The notes under the pieces were generated by a model, which did no database searches, had not been told where the DNA came from, and saw nothing but the letters and a program-made list of their open reading frames with translations. 12,144 nucleotides of DNA from Rheinheimera sp. (lineage in GTDB: Bacteria; Pseudomonadota; Gammaproteobacteria; Enterobacterales; Alteromonadaceae), in the NCBI RefSeq assembly GCF_020217005.1, contig NZ_JAIWOI010000292.1, positions 1 through 12,144 on the forward strand. Reading direction: 5' to 3'. A program made the translations under genes and the position numbers. Shown here in pieces: positions 1-7,088 of the stretch (positions are counted from its first letter, which is position 1; every line of letters starts with the position of its first letter).

Positions 1-257
1 GGGCACGGGCTTTAGTCGCCTTCCCGGGCGGTTTTGGCACTTTAGATGAATTGTTTGAAACTCTGACCTTATTGCAGACAGGCAAAGCCACTACAGTGCC
101 AGTGATCTTGTATGACAAAAGTTTTTGGACCCGATTGATTAACTTTGACTTACTGGTCGAGGAAGGATTAATTAAAGCCGAAGATATGCAGTTGATTCAG
201 TTTGTCGATACACCAGAACAAGCCTGGCAAGCCATTTGTCATTGTTATCAGTTGTAG
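1..257 (+). CDS. LOG-family nucleotide phosphoribohydrolase, 3' end only
   Basis: The C-terminal 84 residues of a LOG-family (TIGR00730-like, Pfam PF03641) Rossmann protein; the 5' part lies outside the window. The reading frame is open from base 3 and begins with ALVAFPGGFGTLDELFE, which contains the family's PGGxGTxxE nucleotide-binding/catalytic signature, followed by the usual tail (VPVILYDKSFW, VEEGLIKAEDM, a TPEQAW helix). Characterised members hydrolyse nucleoside 5'-monophosphates to free base and ribose 5-phosphate (cytokinin activation, purine salvage). Older annotation calls the family 'lysine decarboxylase', which is wrong and especially misleading here because a real decarboxylase is the convergent neighbour. 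TAG stop at 255-257; a strong stem-loop follows 5 bases later. The TTG at 51 is an internal codon, not a start. Family confident; substrate not determinable from this fragment. Confidence 0.9.
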   Translation, partial: ARALVAFPGGFGTLDELFETLTLLQTGKATTVPVILYDKSFWTRLINFDLLVEEGLIKAEDMQLIQFVDTPEQAWQAICHCYQL

Positions 258-262
258 CAACA

Positions 263-318
263 AAAATGGGGTCAGATCACATTAGTTATGCGTAACTAAT
301 ATGATCTGACCCCATTTT
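263..318. repeat. Long GGGGTCAGA-type palindrome, probable bidirectional terminator
   Basis: Two 26-base arms (263-288 and 293-318) pair with one mismatch (C280 against A301) around the tetraloop TGCG. Each outer end is AAAATGGGGTCAGATCA or its complement. The arms are bounded by A and T runs, so the structure could terminate both the LOG gene (+) and the decarboxylase (-), which stop 5 and 7 bases from it. It is much longer than a normal terminator. The TGGGGTCAGA core resembles palindromes scattered through gammaproteobacterial genomes near IS200-like/RAYT transposases; that likeness is from memory and untested. Confidence 0.8.
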
Positions 319-325
319 CAGTTTA

Positions 326-2590
326 TTAAGCTTTTACGCAGTCAACAAAATATTCGGTTTTACCGTTACGCTCTTCGCTGACCAAACCGTGGATATAAGT
401 CTCAAAACCCGGGAAACGACCATTAAATTCGCGGGCGAACTTCAGGTAATCCACTATCACAGTGTTAAACACTTCACCTGGCACTAACAATGGAATGCCC
501 GGTGGATAAGGCGTTAGCATCACAGCTGTGATACGGCCAATCAGGTCATCCAGCGGCACCCTGTCCAACTCTTTGTGCGCCATAGCGGCAAAAGCTTTGG
601 AAGGCTTCATTGCAGGCACCAGCTCAGATAAATACATCTCAGTCGTCAGCTTCGCCACGTTGTTTTCACGGTAGATCTGGTGAATTTGGTCACACAAATC
701 TTTCAAGCCAATGCGCTCATACTGAGGGTACTTAGCGATAAACTCTGGCAATACCCGCCACAGTGGCGCGTTTTTGTCGTAGTCGTCTTTAAATTGCTGC
801 AGCGCTGTCACCATAGTATTCCAACGGCCTTTGGTAATGCCGATGGTAAACATGATAAAGAACGAGTACAGACCAGTTTTTTCAATCACTACACCGTGTT
901 CTGACAGGTATTTGGCTACTATAGCCGCAGGAATACCTGTCTCATCAAAATCACCATCCACATTCAGCCCAGGAGTCAGAATAGTGGCTTTGATCGGATC
1001 CAGCAGGTTAAAACCTTCAGCAATATCGCCGAAGCCGTGCCAGCTTTCGCCCGCTTTTAACATCCAGGCATCACGGTGATCCAAACCTTCGTCCGTTAAA
1101 TCATCAGGGCCCCAGACTTTAAACCACCAGTCTTCGCCGTATTCGTCGTCGACTTTACGCATAGCGCGACGGAATTCCAGCGCTTCGTCCAATGATTCTT
1201 CCACTAAAGCAGTACCACCAGGCGCTTCCATCATAGCTGCAGCCACATCACAGGATGCAATAATGGCGTACTGTGGACTAGTTGAGGTATGCATCAGATA
1301 AGCTTCGTTAAACAGGTGCTGATCCAGCTTGTTTTGCTTCGCATCCTGCACCAGAATTTGTGACGCCTGTGAAATACCTGCCAGCAGTTTATGCGTTGAC
1401 TGAGTTGAGAACACCATAGAAGTTTCACAACGCGGACGGCCTTCGCCTATGGCATGGTAATCACCATAGAAGTCATGGAAAGCAGCGTGCGGCAACCAGG
1501 CTTCATCAAAGTGCAGCGTTTCAATTTCACCATCGAGTAAAGACTTAATCTCTTCGACGTTATACAAGACGCCATCGTAAGTTGACTGAGTAATGGTTAA
1601 TACCCGAGGTTTCACATCAGGATTTTGTTCGAGCTTTTCACGGCAGAACGGATTAGCCAACATCTTTTTACGGATAGTAGCGGGTTCAAATTCGCTGCGT
1701 GGAATAGGGCCAATAATGCCGTAGTGGTTGCGGGTTGGCATTAAAAATACCGGTACAGCGCCCGTCATCATAATGGCATGCAAAATGGATTTATGGCAGT
1801 TACGATCTACCACCACTATATCGCCCGGAGCCACTGTAGAGTTCCAGACGATTTTATTCGAGGTTGACGTGCCATTGGTGACAAAAAACAGATGATCGGC
1901 ATTAAAAATACGAGCCGCATTGCGCTCAGAGGCCGCTACAGGCCCGGTGTGGTCTAACAACTGGCCTAATTCATCAACCGCATTACAGACATCGGCACGC
2001 AACATATTTTCACCAAAAAATTGATGAAACATCTGGCCGACAGGCGATTTTAAAAAAGCCACACCACCCGAGTGTCCAGGGCAGTGCCATGAATACGAGC
2101 CATCCTGGGCGTAGTTGGTTAAAGCACGGAAAAACGGTGGAGCCAGTGTATCTAAATAGCTTTTCGCTTCACGAATAATATGACGAGCAACAAACTCCGG
2201 CGTGTCTTCATGCATGTGAATAAAACCATGCAGTTCACGCAAAATAGCGTTCGGTATATGACGTGAGGTACGGGTTTCTCCGTAAAGGTAAATCGGAATA
2301 TCCGGGTTGCGATGACGGATTTTGTCGACAAAACCTTTCAGATTTTCCAGCACGGAATGAGAATCTTCGACGCTGCCACCACCAAACTCTTCGTCGTCAA
2401 TAGACAAAATAAATCCAGCAGCGCGGCTTTGTTGTTGCGCGAATGAGGTTAAATCGCCGTAACTGGTGTAACCTACTACATCCATGCCTTCAGCTTCAAT
2501 GGCTGCAGCCAGTTCACGTATGCCGGAACCGCTGGTATTTTCAGATCTGAAATCTTCATCAATGATGATCAGAGGGAAGTAAAAACGCAT
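326..2590 (-). CDS. PLP-dependent lysine/arginine decarboxylase, LdcA-like
   Basis: A 754-residue fold-type I basic amino acid decarboxylase (Orn/Lys/Arg decarboxylase family), converting an amino acid to its diamine or agmatine plus CO2 in the cytoplasm. In order: an N-terminal wing domain (about 1-125), the PLP domain with DRNCHKS (262-268), HFDEAW (360-365, Asp361-362 region) and the Schiff-base lysine Lys401 in STQSTHKLLA, then the C-terminal domain with GESWHGFGDIAE and LTPYPPGIPLL. By recall, the wording from WHGFGDIAE through GLYSFFIMFTIGITKG is closer to Pseudomonas LdcA (lysine) than to E. coli AdiA (arginine), CadA or SpeF, so lysine is favoured but not proved. ATG at 2590 is preferred to the in-frame TTG at 2602: GGGG lies 7 bases upstream of the ATG and nothing SD-like precedes the TTG. 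Monocistronic. An ArgR-like operator lies about 130 bases upstream. Confidence 0.93.
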   Translation of the reverse strand: MRFYFPLIIIDEDFRSENTSGSGIRELAAAIEAEGMDVVGYTSYGDLTSFAQQQSRAAGFILSIDDEEFGGGSVEDSHSVLENLKGFVDKIRHRNPDIPIYLYGETRTSRHIPNAILRELHGFIHMHEDTPEFVARHIIREAKSYLDTLAPPFFRALTNYAQDGSYSWHCPGHSGGVAFLKSPVGQMFHQFFGENMLRADVCNAVDELGQLLDHTGPVAASERNAARIFNADHLFFVTNGTSTSNKIVWNSTVAPGDIVVVDRNCHKSILHAIMMTGAVPVFLMPTRNHYGIIGPIPRSEFEPATIRKKMLANPFCREKLEQNPDVKPRVLTITQSTYDGVLYNVEEIKSLLDGEIETLHFDEAWLPHAAFHDFYGDYHAIGEGRPRCETSMVFSTQSTHKLLAGISQASQILVQDAKQNKLDQHLFNEAYLMHTSTSPQYAIIASCDVAAAMMEAPGGTALVEESLDEALEFRRAMRKVDDEYGEDWWFKVWGPDDLTDEGLDHRDAWMLKAGESWHGFGDIAEGFNLLDPIKATILTPGLNVDGDFDETGIPAAIVAKYLSEHGVVIEKTGLYSFFIMFTIGITKGRWNTMVTALQQFKDDYDKNAPLWRVLPEFIAKYPQYERIGLKDLCDQIHQIYRENNVAKLTTEMYLSELVPAMKPSKAFAAMAHKELDRVPLDDLIGRITAVMLTPYPPGIPLLVPGEVFNTVIVDYLKFAREFNGRFPGFETYIHGLVSEERNGKTEYFVDCVKA

Positions 2591-2715
2591 GGAGTACCCC
2601 AAGCCGGTTAAAAGTGCGCAAAGGATACTTTATTTTGCAGAAAATTCCTCTAATCCGACCTGTTTTTCCTGCAGAAAAATCGCAAATTCCCTAAAACATA
2701 CCCAAAACACAGAAT

Positions 2716-2729
2716 TGAATACGTATTCA
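2716..2729. promoter_or_regulatory. Putative ArgR box
   Basis: A perfect 14-base palindrome, TGAATACGTATTCA. It matches both conserved half-sites of the E. coli-type ArgR box (TGAAT N4 ATTCA); only the middle CG and the outermost right base depart from the A/T-rich consensus. It lies 126-139 bases upstream of the decarboxylase ATG and overlaps the possible promoter of the plus-strand transcript described next. ARG boxes usually occur in pairs 3 bases apart; I see only a degraded candidate partner at 2738-2751. Confidence 0.5.
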
Positions 2730-2748
2730 CCAATGGCAAAATCCGAAT

Positions 2749-2863
2749 TGTCATGGAACTGACACAAGTTTTAACCATCTTAGCTATGGCTACAACCCAA
2801 GGTAGCTCTATTCCTGTTCTATACCTTGCGATTCAGGGACTGCATGCAGTCCCTGCTTTTTTG
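2749..2863 (+). ncRNA. Candidate small RNA ending in an orphan terminator
   Basis: A strong intrinsic terminator at 2834-2863 points along the plus strand, yet no plus-strand gene lies before it: the nearest upstream gene, the decarboxylase, is transcribed away from it. A possible promoter is TTGAAT (2715-2720), 16 bases, CAAAAT (2737-2742), giving a start near 2749 and an RNA of about 115 bases. A small hairpin, GCTAC/GTAGC around an 8-base loop (2786-2803), precedes the terminator. The -35 and spacer overlap the ArgR palindrome, so arginine-dependent repression is conceivable. I do not recognise a known RNA family. The 5' end is a guess. Confidence 0.35.
2834..2863 (+). terminator. Intrinsic terminator without an upstream gene
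   Basis: Arms CAGGGACTG and CAGTCCCTG pair perfectly over 9 bp around the loop CATG, followed by C and six T. The T run is on the plus strand only; read on the minus strand the stem is followed by AATCGCAAGG, so it does not terminate the minus-strand genes. Confidence 0.8.
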
Positions 2864-2896
2864 CATTTTTATATGCTATTCACAGTCAAATAAAAT

Positions 2897-3103
2897 CTAA
2901 ATACCTGAATAATCCTGGCCAGCAGCAGGACTTTGCTCTGTGCAGTAACCAGCTTCAGTCAGTAAATCCAGCAATTCTTCTTCACTGACCCCTACTGCGC
3001 GTAAGTGTTGCTCAGCCTCTTCCACAGCTTTGCCCCGCTGCAGATCTGTCCTGATAGTTTTAATATGCACAGAGCGCATAAATTCAGATGTTCTTTTGCC
3101 CAT
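2897..3103 (-). CDS. Small helical protein of unknown function, 68 residues
   Basis: I do not recognise a family. The product begins MGKRTSEFMRSVHIKTIRTD, basic over its first third, then becomes acidic and helical (EEAEQHLRAVGVSEEELLDLLTEAGYC), and ends in a short polar tail. There is no signal peptide or membrane segment. ATG at 3103 is chosen because GGAG sits 7 bases upstream; an in-frame GTG at 3121 would add six residues but has no comparable ribosome-binding site. The well-placed SD and codon use like its neighbours suggest it is really translated. It stands alone, 134 bases downstream of mtgA on the same strand, with no clear terminator on either side, so read-through from mtgA is possible. 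The EEELLDLLxxAGY stretch looks like a small helical interaction module, but this is only an impression. Confidence 0.65.
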   Translation of the reverse strand: MGKRTSEFMRSVHIKTIRTDLQRGKAVEEAEQHLRAVGVSEEELLDLLTEAGYCTEQSPAAGQDYSGI

Positions 3104-3237
3104 GATTAAACTCCGCTTCACCTATTCAGTTGCGGCGGATCCTAAACAGCCTGAACAAAGTTTGCATTGAAAAAACGCCGAAAATCAGAAATCTTCACCG
3201 GACCGTCATACAAAAGTCATAAAAAAGCCATACTAGG

Positions 3238-3936
3238 TTATCGAGTGTTCAAACGGCGTTCTATTGGTGCCAATTGCCTCATTTGCTTTAAAATCCATTG
3301 CTGGCGTTTGGATACATAAGGCGATGGACTTTGTACTTTAAACCTCAGAGGATTAGGTAATACAGCGGCTAATAACGCGGCCTGATGACGATTCAACTTG
3401 CTGGCAGGTCGCTTAAAAAACTTTTGGGCAGCCGCTTCAACACCAAAAACTCCCGGACCAAATTCCACGCTGTTCAAATAAACTTCTAAAATACGCTCCT
3501 TACCCCAACACAATTCAATCAAGCCGGTAAACACCAATTCCAGTCCTTTACGGAACCAGCTGCGGCCTGTCCATAAAAATACATTCTTCGATGTTTGCTG
3601 GCTGATGGTAGAAGCCCCACGTACTTTCCGGCCTTTACTGTTGTATTCCAGAGCCTTTTCAATGGCGACAGTATCAAAACCATAATGATCCGGAAATTTT
3701 TGATCCTCTGCCGCCACAACGGCTTGTTTCATTGCCGCAGAGATTTGCTCAAAAGGCACCCAGTGGTGCTGCAATTCATAACTTTTGTGATTATTCCAAA
3801 GCGCCTGAATTTGTCGCTCTATCATCACGCCCGTGACAGGAACAGGCACAAAAGCAAACAAAATGACCAGACTCAAAGCCAGGATAGTCAGGTATTTTAT
3901 AATCCGAAGCAGCCTGTGAAACCAAAGTGAAATCAA
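3238..3936 (-). CDS. mtgA: Monofunctional peptidoglycan glycosyltransferase MtgA
   Basis: A GT51 enzyme that polymerises lipid II into glycan strands at the outer face of the inner membrane, without a transpeptidase domain. Numbered from TTG 3936 (232 residues, close to the family's usual 230-240): one N-terminal membrane anchor (about 11-34), the first catalytic glutamate Glu77 in [26 protein letters not shown](V)FLW, Glu133 in [13 protein letters not shown], and [20 protein letters not shown]. No ATG exists before the catalytic domain, so the start must be non-ATG. TTG at 3996 gives the longest frame (252 residues) but sits inside the stem-loop ending the tyrA transcript and has no clear SD. 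TTG at 3936 follows GGAAAAAG at suitable spacing and leaves the membrane anchor intact, so I prefer it. Function is confident, start is not. Confidence 0.93.
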   Translation of the reverse strand: MISLWFHRLLRIIKYLTILALSLVILFAFVPVPVTGVMIERQIQALWNNHKSYELQHHWVPFEQISAAMKQAVVAAEDQKFPDHYGFDTVAIEKALEYNSKGRKVRGASTISQQTSKNVFLWTGRSWFRKGLELVFTGLIELCWGKERILEVYLNSVEFGPGVFGVEAAAQKFFKRPASKLNRHQAALLAAVLPNPLRFKVQSPSPYVSKRQQWILKQMRQLAPIERRLNTR

Positions 3937-3994
3937 TGACTTTTTCCAAAAAATATTCAGCTGGTTAATAGATTTCAGTGTAAAGCGCCAGCGC

Positions 3995-4027
3995 AAAATC
4001 AGCCAGCTTTAGTTGCTGACTGATTTT
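3995..4027 (-). terminator. Stem-loop at the end of the aroF-tyrA operon
   Basis: Thirteen-base arms (3995-4007 and 4015-4027) pair with one mismatch around a 7-base loop. The outer four pairs are A-T, so each strand ends its stem in TTTT. It lies 26 bases beyond the tyrA stop and is a plausible terminator for that operon; the T run is short, so efficiency is uncertain. It overlaps the most upstream possible mtgA start (3996). Confidence 0.6.
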
Positions 4028-4052
4028 ATTTCTGGTTGAGGGGCAAAGGAAT

Positions 4053-5198
4053 TTAACTACGTTCGTCTGAGGCTTTTTGTAACAAACGCCGGCTTTCCTG
4101 CAGAAACTGCTCGGCCAGAGGGCCGAAAAATTGTTGTCCTTTTGCAAATTCAGCCATTAAACCCGCTTTATCCCGCGCAGCCAGTAAATGCGATAACTGA
4201 TTAAAGCGATGTTGATAGCGTTGCAATAAGCCAGTGACAGAACTGGACGACAGCATAATGTCTGCATACAACTCTGCATTTTGAGCAAACAAACGTCCAA
4301 CCATAGCCAGTTCCAGCCGGTAAATGGGTGAACTCAATTCCAGTAATTGTTGTAAATCGGCCTGCTCTTCTGCCAGGTGCACACCGTACACCAGTGAACT
4401 GAAGTGGCGCATCGCTTGAATAAGCTGCATCAGATCATCATGCTGCTGCGCAGACTTTTCTGTCAGCACAGCCCCCCAAACTTTGAATTGCTGAATAAGC
4501 CATTGGTACTTTTCAGCATCGCGCCCATGACTGACCACCACCACTTGCTTGGCAATATTACTGATATCTGGGCCAAACATTGGATGCAAACCTATGACAG
4601 CACCACTGTGTCTGGCCAACATGGCATTCAAAGGACCAGTTTTGGTGCTGGTTAAATCAGCAAGTACAGTATCGGCATCCAATTGTGGTAACTGAGCTAT
4701 GACCTGCTCAGTTACAGCTATAGGTACAGCAACCAGCACTAAAGCAGCGCCCTGGACCAGTTCTTCTGCCTGATGCCAGTTATGTTGCTCCAGAACCTCA
4801 ACGCAGTAACCTGAACGCTTGAATAAACTAACAAAACGTTTGCCTAAAGCACCGTCACCACCAACTACCACGACTTTGTCGCCGACAGCGCGGCAGCAGA
4901 CAAAACCTGCTTCCTGCGTTTGATAGGATTCACGCATCACACGACGCAATACATCTTCAATCAGATCAGCGGAAACACCAGCTTGTTCAGCCTGCTCACG
5001 ACGGGCTTTAATCAACGCCTGTTCGCGCTCTGGCACATATAAAGGTAAAGCAAACTGTTGCTTCACACGCCCTACTTGTGCAGTGACAGCGGCTCTTTTC
5101 GCTAATAGTTCGACCAGTTGGCTGTCCAACTGGTCGATTTGCTGACGCAAAGGTAACAAAGCAGACATAGGGTCTTGTGTAACTACAGGGTCATTCAT
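4053..5198 (-). CDS. tyrA: Bifunctional chorismate mutase / prephenate dehydrogenase
   Basis: A 381-residue cytoplasmic enzyme of tyrosine synthesis: chorismate to prephenate (N-terminal AroQ-type mutase), then NAD-dependent oxidative decarboxylation to 4-hydroxyphenylpyruvate. Mutase domain at about 13-92 (LLPLRQQIDQLDSQLVELLAKR, YVPEREQ, LIEDVLRRVMRESY). The dehydrogenase follows, with the dinucleotide-binding loop GGDGALG (113-119), acidic EQHNW, STKTGPL, and the catalytic histidine His205 in GLHPMFGPD. The C-terminal helical dimerisation region holds LSSPIYRLELAMVGRLFAQ. Length and order match E. coli TyrA with about 8-10 extra N-terminal residues; Met11 (codon ending at 5168) could be an alternative start. 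ATG 5198 lies 9 bases after the aroF stop, so its ribosome-binding region overlaps the end of aroF and translation is probably coupled. Feedback inhibition by tyrosine is typical of the family. Confidence 0.97.
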   Translation of the reverse strand: MNDPVVTQDPMSALLPLRQQIDQLDSQLVELLAKRAAVTAQVGRVKQQFALPLYVPEREQALIKARREQAEQAGVSADLIEDVLRRVMRESYQTQEAGFVCCRAVGDKVVVVGGDGALGKRFVSLFKRSGYCVEVLEQHNWHQAEELVQGAALVLVAVPIAVTEQVIAQLPQLDADTVLADLTSTKTGPLNAMLARHSGAVIGLHPMFGPDISNIAKQVVVVSHGRDAEKYQWLIQQFKVWGAVLTEKSAQQHDDLMQLIQAMRHFSSLVYGVHLAEEQADLQQLLELSSPIYRLELAMVGRLFAQNAELYADIMLSSSSVTGLLQRYQHRFNQLSHLLAARDKAGLMAEFAKGQQFFGPLAEQFLQESRRLLQKASDERS

Positions 5199-5207
5199 AT
5201 AACTATC

Positions 5208-6278
5208 TCAGGCAGCAACTTCAGCTGCAGATTGTTGTGACGAAAGCTGTTGATCTAAATCTGCCAATAAGCCCGCTGTAGTGGCCCAGTCGATACAGGC
5301 ATCTGTGACAGATACACCATAAAGCTCTGCTTTACCATCTACTAAATCCTGACGGCCTGCATGAATATGGCTCTCCAGCATAATACCAATAATAGATTTA
5401 TTGCCTTTAATCCGTTGCTCAAGCACTGCCTGAGCCACAATACCTTGTCTATTGTGATCTTTGCTGGAGTTACCATGGCTGCAGTCAATCACCAGACCTT
5501 CAGGTAAACCATGTTTACGCAGCGCAGTTAATGCCGCCTGAACACTTTCTTCGTCGTAGTTAGGTTTAGAACCACCACGTAAAATCACGTGTCCGTCCGG
5601 ATTACCTGCAGTTTGTACCAAAGACACCTGACCCTTTTGGTTTATACCAATAAAACTGTGGCCACTGGCGGCAGATTGCAGCGCATTCAGAGCAATATTT
5701 AAATTACCGTCCGTGCCGTTTTTAAAACCGACTGGCATAGACAAACCGCTGGCCATTTCGCGGTGTGTTTGTGACTCCACAGTACGGGCTCCAACAGCAG
5801 CCCAACTGATTAAGTCTGATAAGTATTGTGGACTGATAGGGTCAAGGGCTTCAGTTGCAGCAGGTAATTCCATCTCGACCAAATCCAGTAACAAACGACG
5901 GCCTTTGGTTAAACCTGTTTCCAGATCAAAGGAATCATCCAGATGTGGATCATTGATAAAACCTTTCCAGCCTACTGTAGTACGGGGTTTTTCAAAGTAC
6001 ACCCGCATCACTATGTATAAAGTATCTTTGTATTGCAGTTGTAACTGCTTAAGGCGGCGGGCGTAATCCATCGCAGATACAGGATCATGTATAGAACAAG
6101 GCCCCGTAATGACCAGCAAACGAGGGTCACGGCCGTGCACTATGTCTGCTATTTCCTGGCGGGATTTCTGAATAAAGTCTGATCCGACATCAGATAAAGG
6201 TAAGGCTTGCTTTAATACTGCAGGCGGACTTAATAACTGCTCCGAAACTATACGTAAATCGTCAACTATTTTGCTCAT
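5208..6278 (-). CDS. aroF: 3-deoxy-7-phosphoheptulonate (DAHP) synthase, tyrosine-type
   Basis: A class I DAHP synthase condensing phosphoenolpyruvate with erythrose 4-phosphate, the first step of the shikimate pathway. From ATG 6278 the protein is 356 residues, the same as E. coli AroF. Metal ligands fall at the E. coli positions: Cys61 (ITGPCSIHDP), His268 (DCSHGN), Glu302 (MLESH), Asp326 (VSVTDACID). Substrate motifs EKPRTTVGWKGF and GFKNGTDG are intact. The run ATEALDPISPQYL and ESQTHREMASGLSMPVGF recall the tyrosine-sensitive isozyme AroF rather than AroG, and tyrA follows directly as in the E. coli aroF-tyrA operon; isozyme type is inferred. ATG 6278 has AGGAG with a 7-base spacer; the upstream in-frame TTG 6311 lacks an SD. 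Two TyrR-like boxes lie upstream. Confidence 0.96.
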   Translation of the reverse strand: MSKIVDDLRIVSEQLLSPPAVLKQALPLSDVGSDFIQKSRQEIADIVHGRDPRLLVITGPCSIHDPVSAMDYARRLKQLQLQYKDTLYIVMRVYFEKPRTTVGWKGFINDPHLDDSFDLETGLTKGRRLLLDLVEMELPAATEALDPISPQYLSDLISWAAVGARTVESQTHREMASGLSMPVGFKNGTDGNLNIALNALQSAASGHSFIGINQKGQVSLVQTAGNPDGHVILRGGSKPNYDEESVQAALTALRKHGLPEGLVIDCSHGNSSKDHNRQGIVAQAVLEQRIKGNKSIIGIMLESHIHAGRQDLVDGKAELYGVSVTDACIDWATTAGLLADLDQQLSSQQSAAEVAA

Positions 6279-6349
6279 TTGAATGCTCCTGTTTGCATCA
6301 TGCGTTGCCAAAGCGCCGGTTTTTACTTGATAAATGCAAGCAGAACACC

Positions 6350-6367
6350 AGTAAACTTATATTTACA
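6350..6367. promoter_or_regulatory. Putative TyrR box, proximal to aroF
   Basis: AGTAAA-CTTATA-TTTACA matches the TyrR box TGTAAA-N6-TTTACA at 11 of 12 positions, with the essential G and C correctly 14 bases apart. On the minus strand the central six bases read TATAAG, which resembles a -10 hexamer, so bound TyrR would block the aroF promoter. A start near 6349 would give a leader of about 70 bases. No good -35 is visible. Confidence 0.6.
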
Positions 6368-6480
6368 ACACGTACTAATTTAATTACGAATGTGGCCATA
6401 TTAAAAACCGACAGCACTCAAGTCAACCTTTAAAGCCAAATAAATTGAGGAAAAGACCTGGAAAATCAAAATCAGAAACA

Positions 6481-6498
6481 AGTAAACTTTTAATTACA
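6481..6498. promoter_or_regulatory. Putative TyrR box, distal
   Basis: AGTAAA-CTTTTA-ATTACA matches the TyrR consensus at 10 of 12 positions, 131 bases upstream of the proximal box. In E. coli aroF also has several TyrR boxes and TyrR hexamers loop between distant ones. It could instead serve the divergent plus-strand gene. Confidence 0.42.
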
Positions 6499-6634
6499 CC
6501 CAAGTTATTCCCTGACCAAAGTGAATTCTGAGGCTATTTCTACAGTACGGCGGCTAGGTGAAGGTTGGAATAATATCTGCTGATGATGGTCTACACTGAA
6601 AGCTGAGGCTATCAGACTTTGTAAAGGCGGATCT

Positions 6635-6985
6635 ATGGCAAGTTCAACTTACTCTCCATTGCCAGCATTTGATGAATTGCTATGCATGGCAAAACAGAAT
6701 CCAGCCGCGCTGGATGAGCTGCAACAAAAACTGAACCAGGAACTGATTGACGCGCAAAGCGACGACAGAGGGCGTAAAGCTATTCAACAAACTCTGTTCA
6801 GGTTACAGTCAGAACAATTTCGTTATAAAGCACCATTGGTCCGACTGACCAGAGCTTATCAGTTGATGTTGTCAGAAATGAGCCGGATGCAGGATGCTCT
6901 TGAACAGTTGTGCATGGCACAGGAACCTCAGCCTAAGTCTTGTGCAGTCGTTTTACCTTTCAGGTCAAAGAGTCAGGAGCAATAA
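6635..6985 (+). CDS. DUF3135 domain protein
   Basis: A 116-residue cytoplasmic protein of unknown function that I assign to DUF3135. The pattern is LPAFDELLCMAKQNPAALDELQQKLNxE near the N-terminus, then a basic, glutamine-rich helical stretch (RKAIQQTLFRLQSEQFRY, KAPLVRLTRAYQLMLSEMSRMQDALEQL), giving an almost entirely alpha-helical protein. The C-terminal 20 residues are polar and probably disordered. There is no signal peptide or membrane segment. ATG 6635 has AAGG 7 bases upstream. The next gene (DNA-binding/receiver regulator) lies 103 bases downstream on the same strand with no terminator between, so they could share a transcript. Family from recall of the pattern; no function is known to me. 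Confidence 0.8.
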   Translation: MASSTYSPLPAFDELLCMAKQNPAALDELQQKLNQELIDAQSDDRGRKAIQQTLFRLQSEQFRYKAPLVRLTRAYQLMLSEMSRMQDALEQLCMAQEPQPKSCAVVLPFRSKSQEQ

Positions 6986-7088
6986 GTGAGAAAAAAGCCG
7001 TTGAAAATCACAAAAAATAAAGTGACAGCGACCTGTGTTCTCGTCTAGAATTGATAAAAATACAAAATATGATACCCATTAGCCCCGT

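Larger units (their letters stand above)
6279..6634. other. Divergent intergenic region between aroF and the DUF3135 gene
   Basis: 356 bases without a gene. It holds the aroF ribosome-binding site (AGGAG, 6286-6290), two TyrR-like boxes (6350-6367 and 6481-6498) and, at the right end, AAGGCGG in front of the DUF3135 start. A 10-base direct repeat, CTGAGGCTAT, occurs at 6528-6537 and 6603-6612; it is too short to interpret. I found no convincing promoter for the plus-strand gene, no leader peptide rich in tyrosine or phenylalanine and no attenuator-like stem-loop. Confidence 0.6.

Noticed and set aside
1..257. Calling the left partial gene a lysine decarboxylase.
   Set aside because: PGGFGTLDE is the LOG-family phosphoribohydrolase signature; the 'lysine decarboxylase' label is a historical misannotation, and the true PLP decarboxylase is the neighbouring gene.
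2591..2602. Longer decarboxylase reading frame from TTG 2602.
   Set aside because: No SD before the TTG; the ATG at 2590 begins the family-typical N-terminus and has GGGG upstream.
2753..2893. A 46-residue plus-strand reading frame rich in hydrophobic residues.
   Set aside because: It has no ribosome-binding site and runs through the intrinsic terminator at 2834-2863, so the transcript would end before the stop codon.
3203..3220. Pho-box-like sequence, CCGTCATACAAAAGTCAT, about 14/18 matches to the PhoB consensus.
   Set aside because: It points along the plus strand, where the only thing downstream is the antisense of mtgA; in the orientation of the flanking minus-strand genes it is not a Pho box. 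Probably chance.
6279..6311. Longer aroF reading frame from TTG 6311.
   Set aside because: The ATG at 6278 has AGGAG at ideal spacing and gives exactly the family length, with metal ligands at the E. coli positions.
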